From assembly GCA_964036275.1 (NCBI GenBank), contig OZ038439.1:11240904-11304903 (forward strand): 64,000 nt of DNA, in the 5' to 3' direction. Origin of the DNA: Litoditis marina (taxonomy: Eukaryota; Nematoda; Chromadorea; Rhabditida; Rhabditidae). Shown one piece after another: positions 11,461-22,900 of the stretch. A program made the position numbers and the translations under genes. Below the pieces are notes generated by a model, which saw only the letters and a program-made list of their open reading frames with translations, did no database searches and was not told where the DNA came from. Numbering within the stretch: position 1 is the stretch's first letter; each line of letters starts with the position of its first letter.

Positions 11461-12776
11461 AAAAAAAACAGACCTTGCGTACCATTACCCTAACACATTT
11501 TTTCCTTTGTGTCCTTGTGTTTTCCTGTCCGTGACTTGCGTACTCGTGATATGTGCATAGTCCAGTGTTTTATGAATAGTCCACCTATATCGTTATATAC
11601 CTTAATACTTAGAATGCGTTGAAAATATTTTTGTTCTGACCGCGTGGTCAATCGTGGTATTGCGTGGTGATCCCGATGCGGTCCCTCTCCTGGCCTGAAA
11701 CACATAAACTACCTAGACATGAACAAGTTTCAACATCGTCGTGTGACAATGTTGACGTGACCGCGTGGTCTATCGTACTGTTCTGGCCTGTCGTCGGCTC
11801 GCCGTCGACAGGGAACGCGGAACTCATCGTGAACCTAACTTAATCTAACTATACCTATCGTGAGAGTCCATTAGCTGAAAAGATAGTCCAAAATTGTGTA
11901 ACAGTCCAACAAAGAATCGTGTGATGGTTTCAACCCATCTCTCCGCACTGGAGAACCACAACTAGCGTAATCATCGGCAATGGTCATCACTCCACTTTTC
12001 CCGAAGGAATGCCGCTTAAAATGTGAGCGTGTAGTGGTCCCAATCCACCTCTCCGACTACGGAGAACCACTTTTAAAAAATATAAACGTGTAAAAAACAA
12101 TTACCTTCATTCGTGGCCTCCTCCTTTTGTCCTCGTGAATTCTCAGTTTCAGTCCACTGGGAAGGGAACATCTCCAACTCTACGACTGAAAAAATATGTG
12201 TCCTTTTGCGTCATTTTCAATATCGTACTCGTTAATTTATCGTAAACTTCGAAATTTTAGCGAATGCGTTCATCGTGCAGTCGAGTCGATTTTTCGTCTT
12301 CTTAGTCCGCGTAAAAATGTGAGCGTGTGTTAATATGTACCTGAATGTTGATGTCAGCGTACTTCTTCAAAATGCTTTCCATAGCGAAATTCTCGTTGTT
12401 CCCCGATTTCCTTGAAGCATTCTGAAATAAGCGTTCGTGTCCTTATTGCTTAACGTACTACATGTCGTATTCATCATAATAATATCGACATAAACCAATA
12501 AAAACAAAATTAACAGCGTAAAAATAATGAAAGCGTACTTTTGCGATTTGTCGTCAAATATTTTTGAACGTGTCGTTTTCGCGCGCCAGTGATAAATGAT
12601 GATTAGAGTTGGGGCGCGTTTCCTCGTGCTCGACCAAATGATGCAAGCGCATGCCCATCATCATACACTGGAACGTAAAAATCGTATTAGAATAGCGTAA
12701 ATTATCTTCCTGGCGTTAGTAATGTAAAAGCTATCGTAGCGTATCCTTGTCGTAATCGTATTTTGCCGATGCACCA

Positions 12777-13362
12777 TTTTGCGCCAGCAATTGCTCTCTT
12801 CGTAGGGTATCTTTCCTAACCCGCTAAGGGTGTCATATTGTCTTAATGAGCGTAGAACATGGTGGTTCAGTGGTATTTTGAATGGCAATTGTACTGGGCA
12901 AAGACCTGTGATTCCTCTAAGGAATTACTCATAGTTTCGAGGAGTACAAGAAGATAGCCAAGAAGAAACTCCGATTCCAATGCCAGTTTAAGTGTGAATA
13001 CATACATATAATAAACATAACACATAGTGATATATACAGTTTAATATAGTATATCTATTTACAGTAAACATGGGGAATCACATGAAGCTCAACCTTCTGG
13101 ACCTTAATTTCGTTAGTTATCGTGTGTATTGTGCTGTGTAATATGCGTTCGTAAGCGTAAACTATATTGCCATCATAAATCATGCGTAATATTCGTTAGG
13201 ACCATCAACAACCTTCCGTTCCGTAATCGTGAGCGTAAGTGATCCTAAAATTATCAAACTTTGCAGCGTGGCAAAGCACCGCGTTCGCGCCAATCGTAGC
13301 GTTGACGCTTCTTGTTATGGCGCGCGTTTGAATCGTATATATTAAAGCTGTCGCCTGTCGCG
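12777..13362 (+). repeat. Right 586-bp terminal direct repeat
   Basis: This is the second copy of 8640-9225, followed directly by ACATACAG, the presumed target duplication. Confidence 0.9.
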
Positions 13363-13370
13363 ACATACAG

Positions 13371-14069
13371 CAACATTTGCGAATTACATTAGGAATTGGC
13401 CGTTCGTTATACTTTTTTGTTGTGTGAAAATATTGCTGAATTCTATTGTATACTAGAGTTTAGATGGGTATAAAATACGCGCTAGAGCCATCGTTCTACC
13501 CTGCCAAACAACTTCCGTATGAACGGTCACATTCAAAGTAGATATGACATTATCTTCCTCACTCTTTGATTCAAAATTATACAAAATAACATAATTGTGC
13601 AGTTACTGGAATCTATATCGTATTGAAAAGCAAGCAACCATGATTTTAAGGTACACGTGTACTTTCCTAAGTTCAATATTGTGCAAAGATTGTACTTCAG
13701 TTTCTCAGAACGCTCCATCACATTGGACCCAATGGGTTCACACAAAAAGTGTCACAATCGTTCTCAATCGCTCTTTTTTCCTTATGTGAGAATATGGTTA
13801 TATTATATTGTATTCTACCCTAGAGTGTAGTGTATGAAAAACGATCAAGGTGCCGGGATAGTCGAGCTCATTCTGACGTCGCTTGCTGATTTTCTGACTT
13901 TCTCTAGTTGCTGCATTTACAATGCATGAACATTCTGTCAAGATCATTTTTCCAAAATTGTATTTACCAACATGAATTGCTGTGTTCGAATGAAAACGTA
14001 TATGATTCTCTTTGAAACAAAACAAACGTTGTTATTCGTCAATTTCTAGAAACTGGTGAACTTTATACA
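13371..14069. other. Duplicated spacer upstream of receptor 2
   Basis: Sequence 13371-13467 continues the block that was interrupted at 8639. The block beginning again at 13577 (TTATACAAAATAACATAATTG, also at 8477) is a diverged uninterrupted copy running to about 13836. No coding exon was seen. The second receptor's ATG follows TTTCTAG by about 20 bases, a possible spliced-leader site. Confidence 0.6.
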
Positions 14070-17000
14070 ATGTCGAATCCATTCGTTGTTTACATTGTTG
14101 GAACATTCGATATTAGCGTCGTTTTGTGTGGGATTTTCACTACTGTCCTGTTTTTTCACGGCATAGTGAATGTCCCAACAATAAACGTGAACGGAAAGTG
14201 AGTTTTTATTCAGTTCAAAGCATTGTTGTCAAATTATGTGCTAAGTGAAGGTGCCCACTTCACATCGTTTTGACCTTGGTTCAAAACGATTTTGGTGTTG
14301 TTCGCAGTTGAACTCCTCTGAGAACTATGAAAACAAGGCAAGAAGACTCACTGACCATCTTCAGACGGAGAATGACGACAATGAATCTAGAGAAAACCCC
14401 TTTTCAAAATTTACAGTAACCTTACACCTTCAACAACATTTTAGGTCATGTTACATTGTTATTGTTAGATTGATGGAGGGTACTGGTAGAAAAAACGGTC
14501 TGGCAAAGAATAATCCAGACAAAACTAAGCAGATTAGAACCTAATTTTGTTATAAATAAGTAAATTACGTTATTTGAAGGATTCTCATGCTCTTTCACTG
14601 CGTTGCGATGGTCGCCATATCGTTGACTTCATTGTTGGTGTCACTGTATAAACTACTACCCGACTTCATCACTTTTGACACATTTATAAGTTAGTGCACC
14701 AAGTTGCCTGAAGAGAGGCGAAATGGAAGGTCAAATTAGTAGGTGTAAAGAGAAAAGACTAATACCATCTATTATTCCAACTAACAAACCTAATTTGATA
14801 AACGGTTCACATGATTTACTCTGTCTACTTGCGTTTGGTGAAGGTGTACACCTTCAGTTTTTAATTGTAATGAATCAAAAACAACGTACAGCGTAAGATA
14901 TGGAATAAGTGACAGAAAATAGAATTAACCAAAAGTGCCGTTCCCGAAATAACGAAAAATATGTCTGCTTGAAAATAACCTTATTTTTATATAAACATTT
15001 TTTCATACTTCGATAACTTGAGAACATTTAACTGAAAGCAACCCTCTGGTTTTCGCTGAGAGCCCACATATTAAAATGTTTAAGAGTGATCTCATTATTC
15101 AAAGTTTTCAGCGATCATAGTTTTGCACGACGTGGGATTCTACTTGATTACATTCTCTTCACTTTTCACTGCGGTGGAGCAGTTATTCACAATATTCATA
15201 CACAATTGGGCGGAGGTAGTTCAAGTATTCCAAATCAAGATGAAATACTCACAACTAAAAACGAAAATAAAAAAGAACAAAACTTTCCCAAATTGTGGAA
15301 AACTTTTGCGGAATTGGCAGCTTCGACATAAGCAGGATTACCAGCTCCTACTGTTTTTTCTTAATATTCATTCTATAGTATCAATCACTTGCAAAGTCAA
15401 AAATTCGACAAATTTAAGCTTTTGATGTGGAAACTACCCACTAATATTTTAATACCTGTCAACATAATAAATATCACTCAGATTGATACTATTCTGTACT
15501 TGAACTTTCAGAGTACGTGCAGTTACATTTCCACCTTCATTTTGTCAGCAGTATCGTTGTGTCTTTCTCTTTATATGTCGTTTCTAATTCATTTTTGTGA
15601 GTTTCTGATTCAGGAAAAAAGTCTTCAAAATTAAATCTCTCAAACAAATGTTCAGTAAGCCGTTCAACAACTAATTAAGTGAGTTTTAGCAACATTTAAT
15701 TAATTGAAGTGACGCATATTCCCGTGGAAACGTTGTTTCCTCAAGAATTGGTGTACAAATATTTGACAAATTATGTCATTGTAAGTTCTTGATACCACTT
15801 TACTTTTGTTTTGTTCATATGAATATGTACTTACAGATGATTATGGTCTGCTCGCTACGATTATCGCAAACATACTAAATTTACTGTCAGCTGGGGTAAG
15901 TTCTAATTGATCTTACCCACCTCCAGAATGGAATCTAAAAATCATGGCTATGTCAAGCTTTTTTCAGATATTGATCTATGCATGGAGGTCAAATTCAGCT
16001 AAATATAAAGAAGAACTAGGAAAAGCAACATTGGAACGCCGTTTCCAGGTAATTCATGGAATATAATTCGAATACCATCTGGATCAACAGTAAGTACAAC
16101 TCGGAACGCGCTCGGTTAATTACAAATTCGCGTTCGGTCGAAACTGTATTGCAACAAATCTAGTGATATAGTGTGCCCTGAAGAGACGTCAGACTACGAG
16201 GGGAAAATCAATATATGACAGCCACGCTCTATAAACAGTGGTTCACTGTTTTGCAACGACGCTTGTTCTGAGAACTCTCGCCAGCTTTCGCTGCAGGAGA
16301 GTCTGATGTGTTGGTTAAGGTTGTTATAATTGGAATCGGAATTGGAATTGGAATTGATGGAATTGAGATAACCATTCAAAAGAATTGCAATTGCAATTAT
16401 TTTTGTCTGTCGAAAAGAATTGGAATTGGAATTCCAATTCTTTTGTATGTCGAAAATGGTTGGAATTGCAATTGCAATTCTTTTGTATGTCAAAACATTT
16501 CTGGAATTGCAATTCCGATTCATTCGTATATCAGAACAACTGGAATTGGAATTGGAATTGACATGATTTTCTCTCAGAATTGATTCAGAATTGATTTACA
16601 ATTCCTACTATTTTTCCTTGTTCATTACCAAATTACCATTGTTCAATATGTCTCTTGTTCAATAGAATCAAAGTGAACATTTTTTATCTTCGTTTTTTGA
16701 AAAAAAAAACTGACATGAAGTTGGAAACACAGTCAATTCTTATCAATTCCGATCAATTCCATGGAATTCAATGGAATTGGAATTGAAAATCTGAGATTTC
16801 GAGGAATGGATCGAAATTGGAATTGGAATCGAGCAGTTTTTGAAAATCCAAAAGAATTGGCATTGGAATTGAGTGGTTTCGCGAATTGCAAAAGAATTGG
16901 AATTGAAATTGAGTGGTTTTCGAGAATTGAAAAAGAATTGGGATGAGAATTGAGTGGTTTTTGAGAAACGAAAAAGAATTGGAATTGGAATTAACTTGAT

Positions 17001-17992
17001 TTTTGGAATTGATTAACAACCCTGGTGTTGGTATTTTGATCTTAGAAACTAACTGTGTTATACTAAAAATTTGAAATCATCAACCTGATTTGTCTCACTT
17101 TTCAAGCTCATGTTTTCTGTAAGTTTTTCTTAAGATGTCCGAAGGCTTCTACTGGACCAAAGCGATTCTGCCAGCCACAATTTTTGGAGTCTTCGCCAAA
17201 GTTTCCGGTCTGATTTTTATTTGGCTGATGCTTTTTGTGTTTGCGGAAGATCGATCAGTTAGAAACTGGCTGTTATTTGGATATTACAAGGTAGGAAGGA
17301 TCTGTTTTGCTCCGCGAACTTTACAAGGGCTGGTTTAAATGACTATAAATAAAAAAAATATACGCTAAATCGTTCATCGTTCCATTAAAATGATTGTGAT
17401 TAAAATGAAATGAAAATAAAAATGAAGAATTTTAGACGTGCGACTTCCATTTTTTCCCCATTTCGAAGTTGTGTGAGATCAGACTACAAATATGATTTTT
17501 CCCAACTCATACTTTTCAGGTTCTTGATGTCTATATAATCGTGTTCTCAATTTTTATCATATCTCGCCACAGAAGACTGTCCCGCGGAACTCAAATCACC
17601 TTGAGAAAGTTCCTTTGCAGGACGAAAATCGGTGGTGGGAAATAATATTTTAGAAAATTTGTAACTTATTCATGAATGATTAATCGTCAGATTGAACCTG
17701 TATTTCTATTTTCTGATTGTCCCATGGTTAATTTTCTCATTGTGCATCATATCAGACCGTATCTTTTCAGATAATACATTTATTTCAAAATGCTTCACCA
17801 TTTCTAATCCGGATGAACAAAAGATTATAGAGAATAAGTTTGATTATTATTCAAGTTAGAAGTTAAACACTTTGTAAAATATATATTTCAGTTGGGAATC
17901 AAACTGAGCTGACCGCCGTCCAAATCCGCGTGGAGCCCGTTCAAACGCAGAATGACCATTTCCAAACTCTTCGCCAAAGTTGGCTGAGCTGA
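14070..17992 (+). CDS. Seven-transmembrane chemoreceptor-like protein, paralog 2
   Basis: Exons are 14070-14197, 14580-14689, 15112-15215, 15512-15596, 15837-15895, 15968-16048, 17135-17290, 17520-17634 and 17892-17992, encoding 312 aa. Phases match paralog 1 at every junction. Conserved points are FFHGIVN at the end of segment 1, LHDVGFYL in exon 3, KATLERRFQ then MSEGFYWTKAIL across exons 6/7, the basic RHRRL after segment 7, and the tail RVEPVQTQNDHF. Seven membrane segments are predicted by eye. The family is most like Sra-superfamily chemoreceptors, by the RFQ-xxE motif and layout; ligand and cell are unknown. Intron 6 is enlarged by a GGAATT-type array. An inverted repeat begins 17 bases after the stop. 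Confidence 0.85.
16322..17012. repeat. Degenerate GGAATT/CAATTG hexamer array
   Basis: Intron 6 of receptor 2 contains repeated TTGGAATTGGAATTG and CAATTGCAATTGCAATT runs, in two clusters (about 16322-16580 and 16738-17012) with a non-repetitive gap. Because GGAATT and TTCC-type units face each other, the clusters can fold back. Reading frames through it (Ser/Asn- or Gly/Ile-rich) are repeat artefacts. Confidence 0.8.
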
Positions 17993-19992
17993 AAGAAATT
18001 GCGAACCTAGTACGTATGCTAGAAGATCCCGATACCTTTAGCCCATCCTGCTTCTCTCGCTCTGCCTCACTATTTCTCGTCTCTTACTTCTCGGCGGGTT
18101 GTAAGAGCAGAGAAATAGCGTATGTTTGAGGAGACGCAGGATGGGATGATGGTGCCGGGATATTCTAGCATACGTACAATTTGCATAGTTTAGTTTATTT
18201 GTGTAAGTTCTAAGAAATAAGTTACTGTTGTCTTTTTGACCAAGTAAACTATAACTATATTTGTATGTGTAAAATAGAAAATGAATGAAGTTTTGCTTGT
18301 CAATTAATGAGATCGGAAGTAAACCATCGTATTAGATCGAAGTCCTATGTAGTGCTACATGAAATTTTTTTTCTTCCATGAGACCGTGTTCATGCTAATC
18401 ACGGCCTATTCTCCTGCATCTCTTCAAACATACGCTATTTCTCTGCTCCTACATCCCGTCGAGAAACCACAGTTGCAGAACAGTGAACGCAAAACGCTGG
18501 TTATCATCAATGGAAATTTGTCGAATATTCGAACGTGGAATCGGGTAGTGAGGAACGTAGAGTTGAATTCGAAGACTGAACTACTGATGTGTTGGCGGTA
18601 AATTTTCGGAAGATCAATATCACTGAATGTCACTGAATCGAAGTTCGGGTGCTGGTATAGTACAGCCAAACGCACTTAGGCTGTTTATTTTCGAGCAAGC
18701 ATCAACAAAAGGATAGACAAGAACTTGACAAAGCTCTGCTCATCGAGTACACGTATACGTAAAGTACACATGTATATCAACTTTTCTTAATTACTAGCTC
18801 TTTTCGGCGATTTTTACAATTTTGAACGCTCAGACATGCATGATGACAGCTGATATTTTAATAGGTCAAATTAAACCATTTAATTGAGTTGTTTGGGATA
18901 TTGCATTGGAGTCTATGTGTTCGGTCACTGTTCAAGATTATTTTACCATAATAATAAACTAATTTCCTACTAGAAGTTTTATCTCTGGGGAATTACAGAA
19001 GCAATTATTTTTATTTCTGTATAGTACCTACAGTATTCAAAAGGATTCTCAATCCTAAAATATTCCTTGATTTGGTTTATTGTTGTGTTAGAAGAAATTT
19101 GACTAAAACTTGTAATCAACGTAGATTAATGGCATACTATGCGATATCGTATTTTGTGTTTTTAGCAAAATATCTTCGTTGATGTTTTGGATCTAGGTTT
19201 TACGCGAATTTAGAATGGAAACTTAGGTTGGGATTGTGTACGATTGAACACAGAGACAGTTTTCCAAATAAGTGAGTATTCACAATTGCCGCATGACGTC
19301 TTGATCGCGGATGAGAAAAACTTTCATGTAGAAAATAATGATCTCTTGCCAGTTCAGTTATTGAGAAATACAGACGAAAAAACAACGTCTGTTTATTAAC
19401 TGGAAATTTGCCCATACATTTTATTCGAAATCGTTCATTGAATAGATCCATATACAAATGATGTTTTCGAGTACTTATTTTGTTTGTTACATGTAGCAAA
19501 ATGCAACGTTTGGAATCATTCGTTCAGGAATTTATTGATTGCCCTGAAGTTGCGCTAAGAGCAGTTTGTCATAATTCGTTGCCTTTCTGGCATCCGTTTT
19601 TTTCCTGGTTTTATAAGGTGTTTTCATACAGAAGGCAAAATAACATTTCGAAGTTTGGTCTGGATCTTTTATGTCATTCATTAATTTAAATTGTTATAAA
19701 TTGTTAGTGCGTTTGTAACTCTCTGGAGATTTCAACGTCTACGTAATTACTTCTGTAACCGCCTAGTAGGCGGGTAGAGACGTACGAATCACAGTTAAAT
19801 CTTAACTCCAGCGAAACTTCACACAGTTTTTCGGAATTAGAACCGAATCGCAAATTGCATCTGTTTCATTTGAACATTAGATTTATGTTTCATTTCAGTC
19901 TCACTACGCTGTCAAAACTGTCGCATCTTTTTTTCTGGTATTTTGTCTGTTATTTCAGATTTCGAATATCTTTGTGCAGTTTTTGGTGAAAT
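17993..19992. other. Spacer between receptors 2 and 3
   Basis: No gene was recognised. It begins with an inverted repeat at 18009-18176, whose right-arm sequence (CAAACATACGCTATTTCTCTG) recurs at about 18424. A short frame at about 19480-19689 has no family match and no clear splice partners. TTATTTCAG lies about 35 bases before the third receptor's ATG. Confidence 0.45.
18009..18176. repeat. Inverted-repeat element just after the receptor 2 stop codon
   Basis: The left part GTACGTATGCTAGAAGATCC and the right end (its reverse complement with a few changes) bracket a region whose inner parts also pair (CCCATCCTGC...GCAGGATGGG). It is probably a foldback MITE and would lie within the 3' UTR of receptor 2. 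A partial second copy starts near 18413. Confidence 0.65.
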
Positions 19993-22900
19993 ATGATCCC
20001 AATCGAGCTGCCTCCAGTGCTCCGACTCACTTCTTTCGGTATTGCTTTTCTCGGAATCATCACAACCTGTTTGTTTCTACATGGTATAGTCCGTGCCAGA
20101 ATAATACACACGAATGCGAAGTGAGTTTTGTTGTGTTGAAACCATCAAATGTGTTCTGAATTCCAGAAAACCACATTTTGAGTTATTCAGATCGATTTAG
20201 ATGTTCATGACGAATATTACATTAATACCCACAAACAATTAGTAAATCTGTCGATGTCCACAAAGTTAAACCAACAAAACCCTTTCTATAACTACCTGAC
20301 TCAAACCGAAACTGGTACCGTATTCTTACAACGACTCAAACTATACTCATGTGTGATGTAGGGATTTTTCTCTTCAAATGGAAAGGATCGAGTTTAACTT
20401 ATTATTTTCGATTTATTTACTCATTTTTATACTATTTCACTATATTGACAGGATCCTGATGTCCGTACATTGTTGTTCGATGCTTGCGATGTCCCTATCA
20501 TCTATGGCTGTCACCAGCACCTTCGTGTTTCCCCACATACTGACAACACCTCCTTTCTTATTCAAAAGTTGGTTGGCTAGAGTTATAGTGTTTGCCAGAT
20601 CTGATCAAAAGTATACGAAAAACATCGTGGATCAGAATTTTACGCGCCGAATGTAATCGATTTCTCAGGTTCCACTTGCTCATGTCTTTACTAGTGTTTA
20701 AAGTTCCCGGGAAGCCTCAGGAGTTATCTCTGGGGTTGAAATGTACCAAAAACATACTATGGATCATCATTATTTAATCGAAAACTTCAAGGTCTTGTCC
20801 TTTCAGTCATTGTGCACGAAACCGGGTTCTACATGATTTCCTTTCTGTCGTTTTTCATCGCAATCGAACAACTTCTGGAGATACTTCTACCACGATGGGC
20901 AGACGTTGGTTTATAAAATCATTATATAAAAAATGATTAAAACTAGCTTGTCTCAATATAAGATTTTGGTCTTCTATCCCTTTCATGATACCATGTTGTT
21001 TTTCGATAATTCCCACCGAAGTAAATAAATTTGCCATATGAATATGACATTGGGTTTGAAAACTGTCATCAAAATATAGTTTTCAGAGTGTTCGAAGTTC
21101 CATTTTCACTGCTCTTTTCGGTAGTTTTTCCCTTGTTTTATCCGTATTTATCTCTATCCTGATCCACATATGTACGTTTATGATTCAGTGTTTCAATTCT
21201 CTTGAAAATAAACTTACAACTAAAAAAATGTTACGTGAAAAGTACCATGACAAGTGAAATTTTCCACTTTTAAGCTGCAGACTGTATTGTCGTGAGGTAC
21301 GATTCGGCTGACGTCGTTTACCGTTTCTCTAAAACAATTGCGACCTGGTAAATAGCACAACATCCTACCGACTGAAATACTATTTCACCAGACTATCAAT
21401 CAAAGATGTACAGTATCTACTAACATCCAGTAAACTATTAATAAAATTCTTGTCTAACCAGATCCCCATAGAGTAGCCTACGTTGCTCAATTCTCAATAA
21501 CAGACATTATTACATCACGCGTTTGTTCCAGAGAACAACCATTCTTACGAACTTGATGACTATTCAGTTACAGATAGTCTCATTTAACAAATTCAGAAAA
21601 TAGCTGAAAATTCTAGTGTGAATTCAATTTACGTTACTCTTTGCTATTCACACGTGTAGTTTTACGAATTCTATCACGTGCATAGGGGATGCCAAGTTTA
21701 TAGGCGTTAGTCTCTTGCCCGAATCGAACCTGCGAGCAGAACATTCGTAGCTGGGCGCTAACCGATGCGCTACGAGAGTATGTGACCAACAAGGTCATGT
21801 GTGTGTATAGTTTCGGTCATTCCCACTGAGACTTGGCAGCGTGCCAATGGAAATTCCAGTCAATTTTCCCCCACTTTTTACTTTTTCAAAAAACTGCAAA
21901 TTTCTGTTAGCGATTGTTCAGTTTCATAAGAACACGTAAACAAAGAATGTCCTCAGAATACTCATGTTTTCTCTAAGAAATAGTCATCCAAAGTCTTGGC
22001 ACGATGCCAATGGGTATCAGTGGGAATGAAACGAACTATACACAGCGGGAAATGAGATATACAGTACTCTCCCGCCTTTCTGTTGGCGACGACTACAATT
22101 GAGTGTATTTTAGATCGTTGCTACATCTCGACCAACGCCTTCGGCAACATTCTCAATGCTCTTTCAGCAGTGGTGAGTGATTTTTTTATCAGATTTCACA
22201 AGAATGTTCCGGTTGATAGAAACTATTGTGATTTTCATTTGGTGATTGTGATTCTCGATAGTCCTCTAAAGTATCATGTTGGTCTTCAAAAATCCAAGTA
22301 TCAGGCCCTTTCACATCTCTTTTTACCCATAGTCCCCATTTTTCTCATAAAGACAGCAGAGGGTTCGATTGATTGAGCGATGTGGAGCGAGCGGTCGTTG
22401 ATTATTTGCCAGCGGTTGAGACAGTGTGTAGATCAATGATACGCAGACTGGCTGGCCCCTCGCCAAACTCCGCCCATCACAAAATCGATGGTACGGTGTC
22501 CACAACGGTTTGACAAATCCAATAACTTCTACATGGAAATTGCGATTTTCCTTTTTTTATTTGTTTCATAAAAAGGTTTGATGCTCACCACATCTTTTTC
22601 TCAGAAATTTCAATTTTACGCGATGACAAAATGTGTAAATCTCCATTCAGATTCTAATTTGTGTATGGAAGTGCAGCTCAAAGAAGTATACGAAGGAACT
22701 TGGCAAAGCTACGCTCGAGCGCCGATTTCAGGTGAAAAAATCTTTCATAAGGTTCCATTAAGACATCATTCCTGTTTCTTCTTTTATAAAACCACGAGCA
22801 TCTGCGTGAAACTTCGTTTTTCATACGTGAACTGATCAAATATAGTACTAACCCCACTAAATCAATGTCACCTAAGTGCGAAAGATTTAACATGGCAACA

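Larger units (their letters stand above)
8640..13362. mobile_element. 4.7-kb LTR-like element without ORFs (direct terminal repeats, target duplication)
   Basis: Two 586-bp direct repeats (8640-9225 and 12777-13362) bound an interior of about 3.55 kb. ACATACAG occurs immediately before the left repeat (8632-8639) and immediately after the right repeat (13363-13370), consistent with a target-site duplication of 4 to 8 bp. The exact length is ambiguous because the left repeat is also followed by ACAT. The flanks join to match a paralogous sequence at 13577-13836, which acts as an empty site. No ORF of retrotransposon or transposase type is present. I see no tRNA-complementary primer site after the left repeat and no purine tract before the right one. 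The repeats start TTTTGCGCC and do not have TG...CA ends. It is probably non-autonomous; the class is unknown. Confidence 0.8.

Noticed and set aside
8640..13362. Classical LTR retrotransposon
   Set aside because: No gag, protease or reverse transcriptase motifs, no TG...CA ends, and no obvious primer-binding site or polypurine tract. Kept as an LTR-like element of unknown class.
16194..16583. Overlapping frames on both strands over the GGAATT array
   Set aside because: Open frames in all phases follow from the hexamer repeat. There are no splice or family signals.
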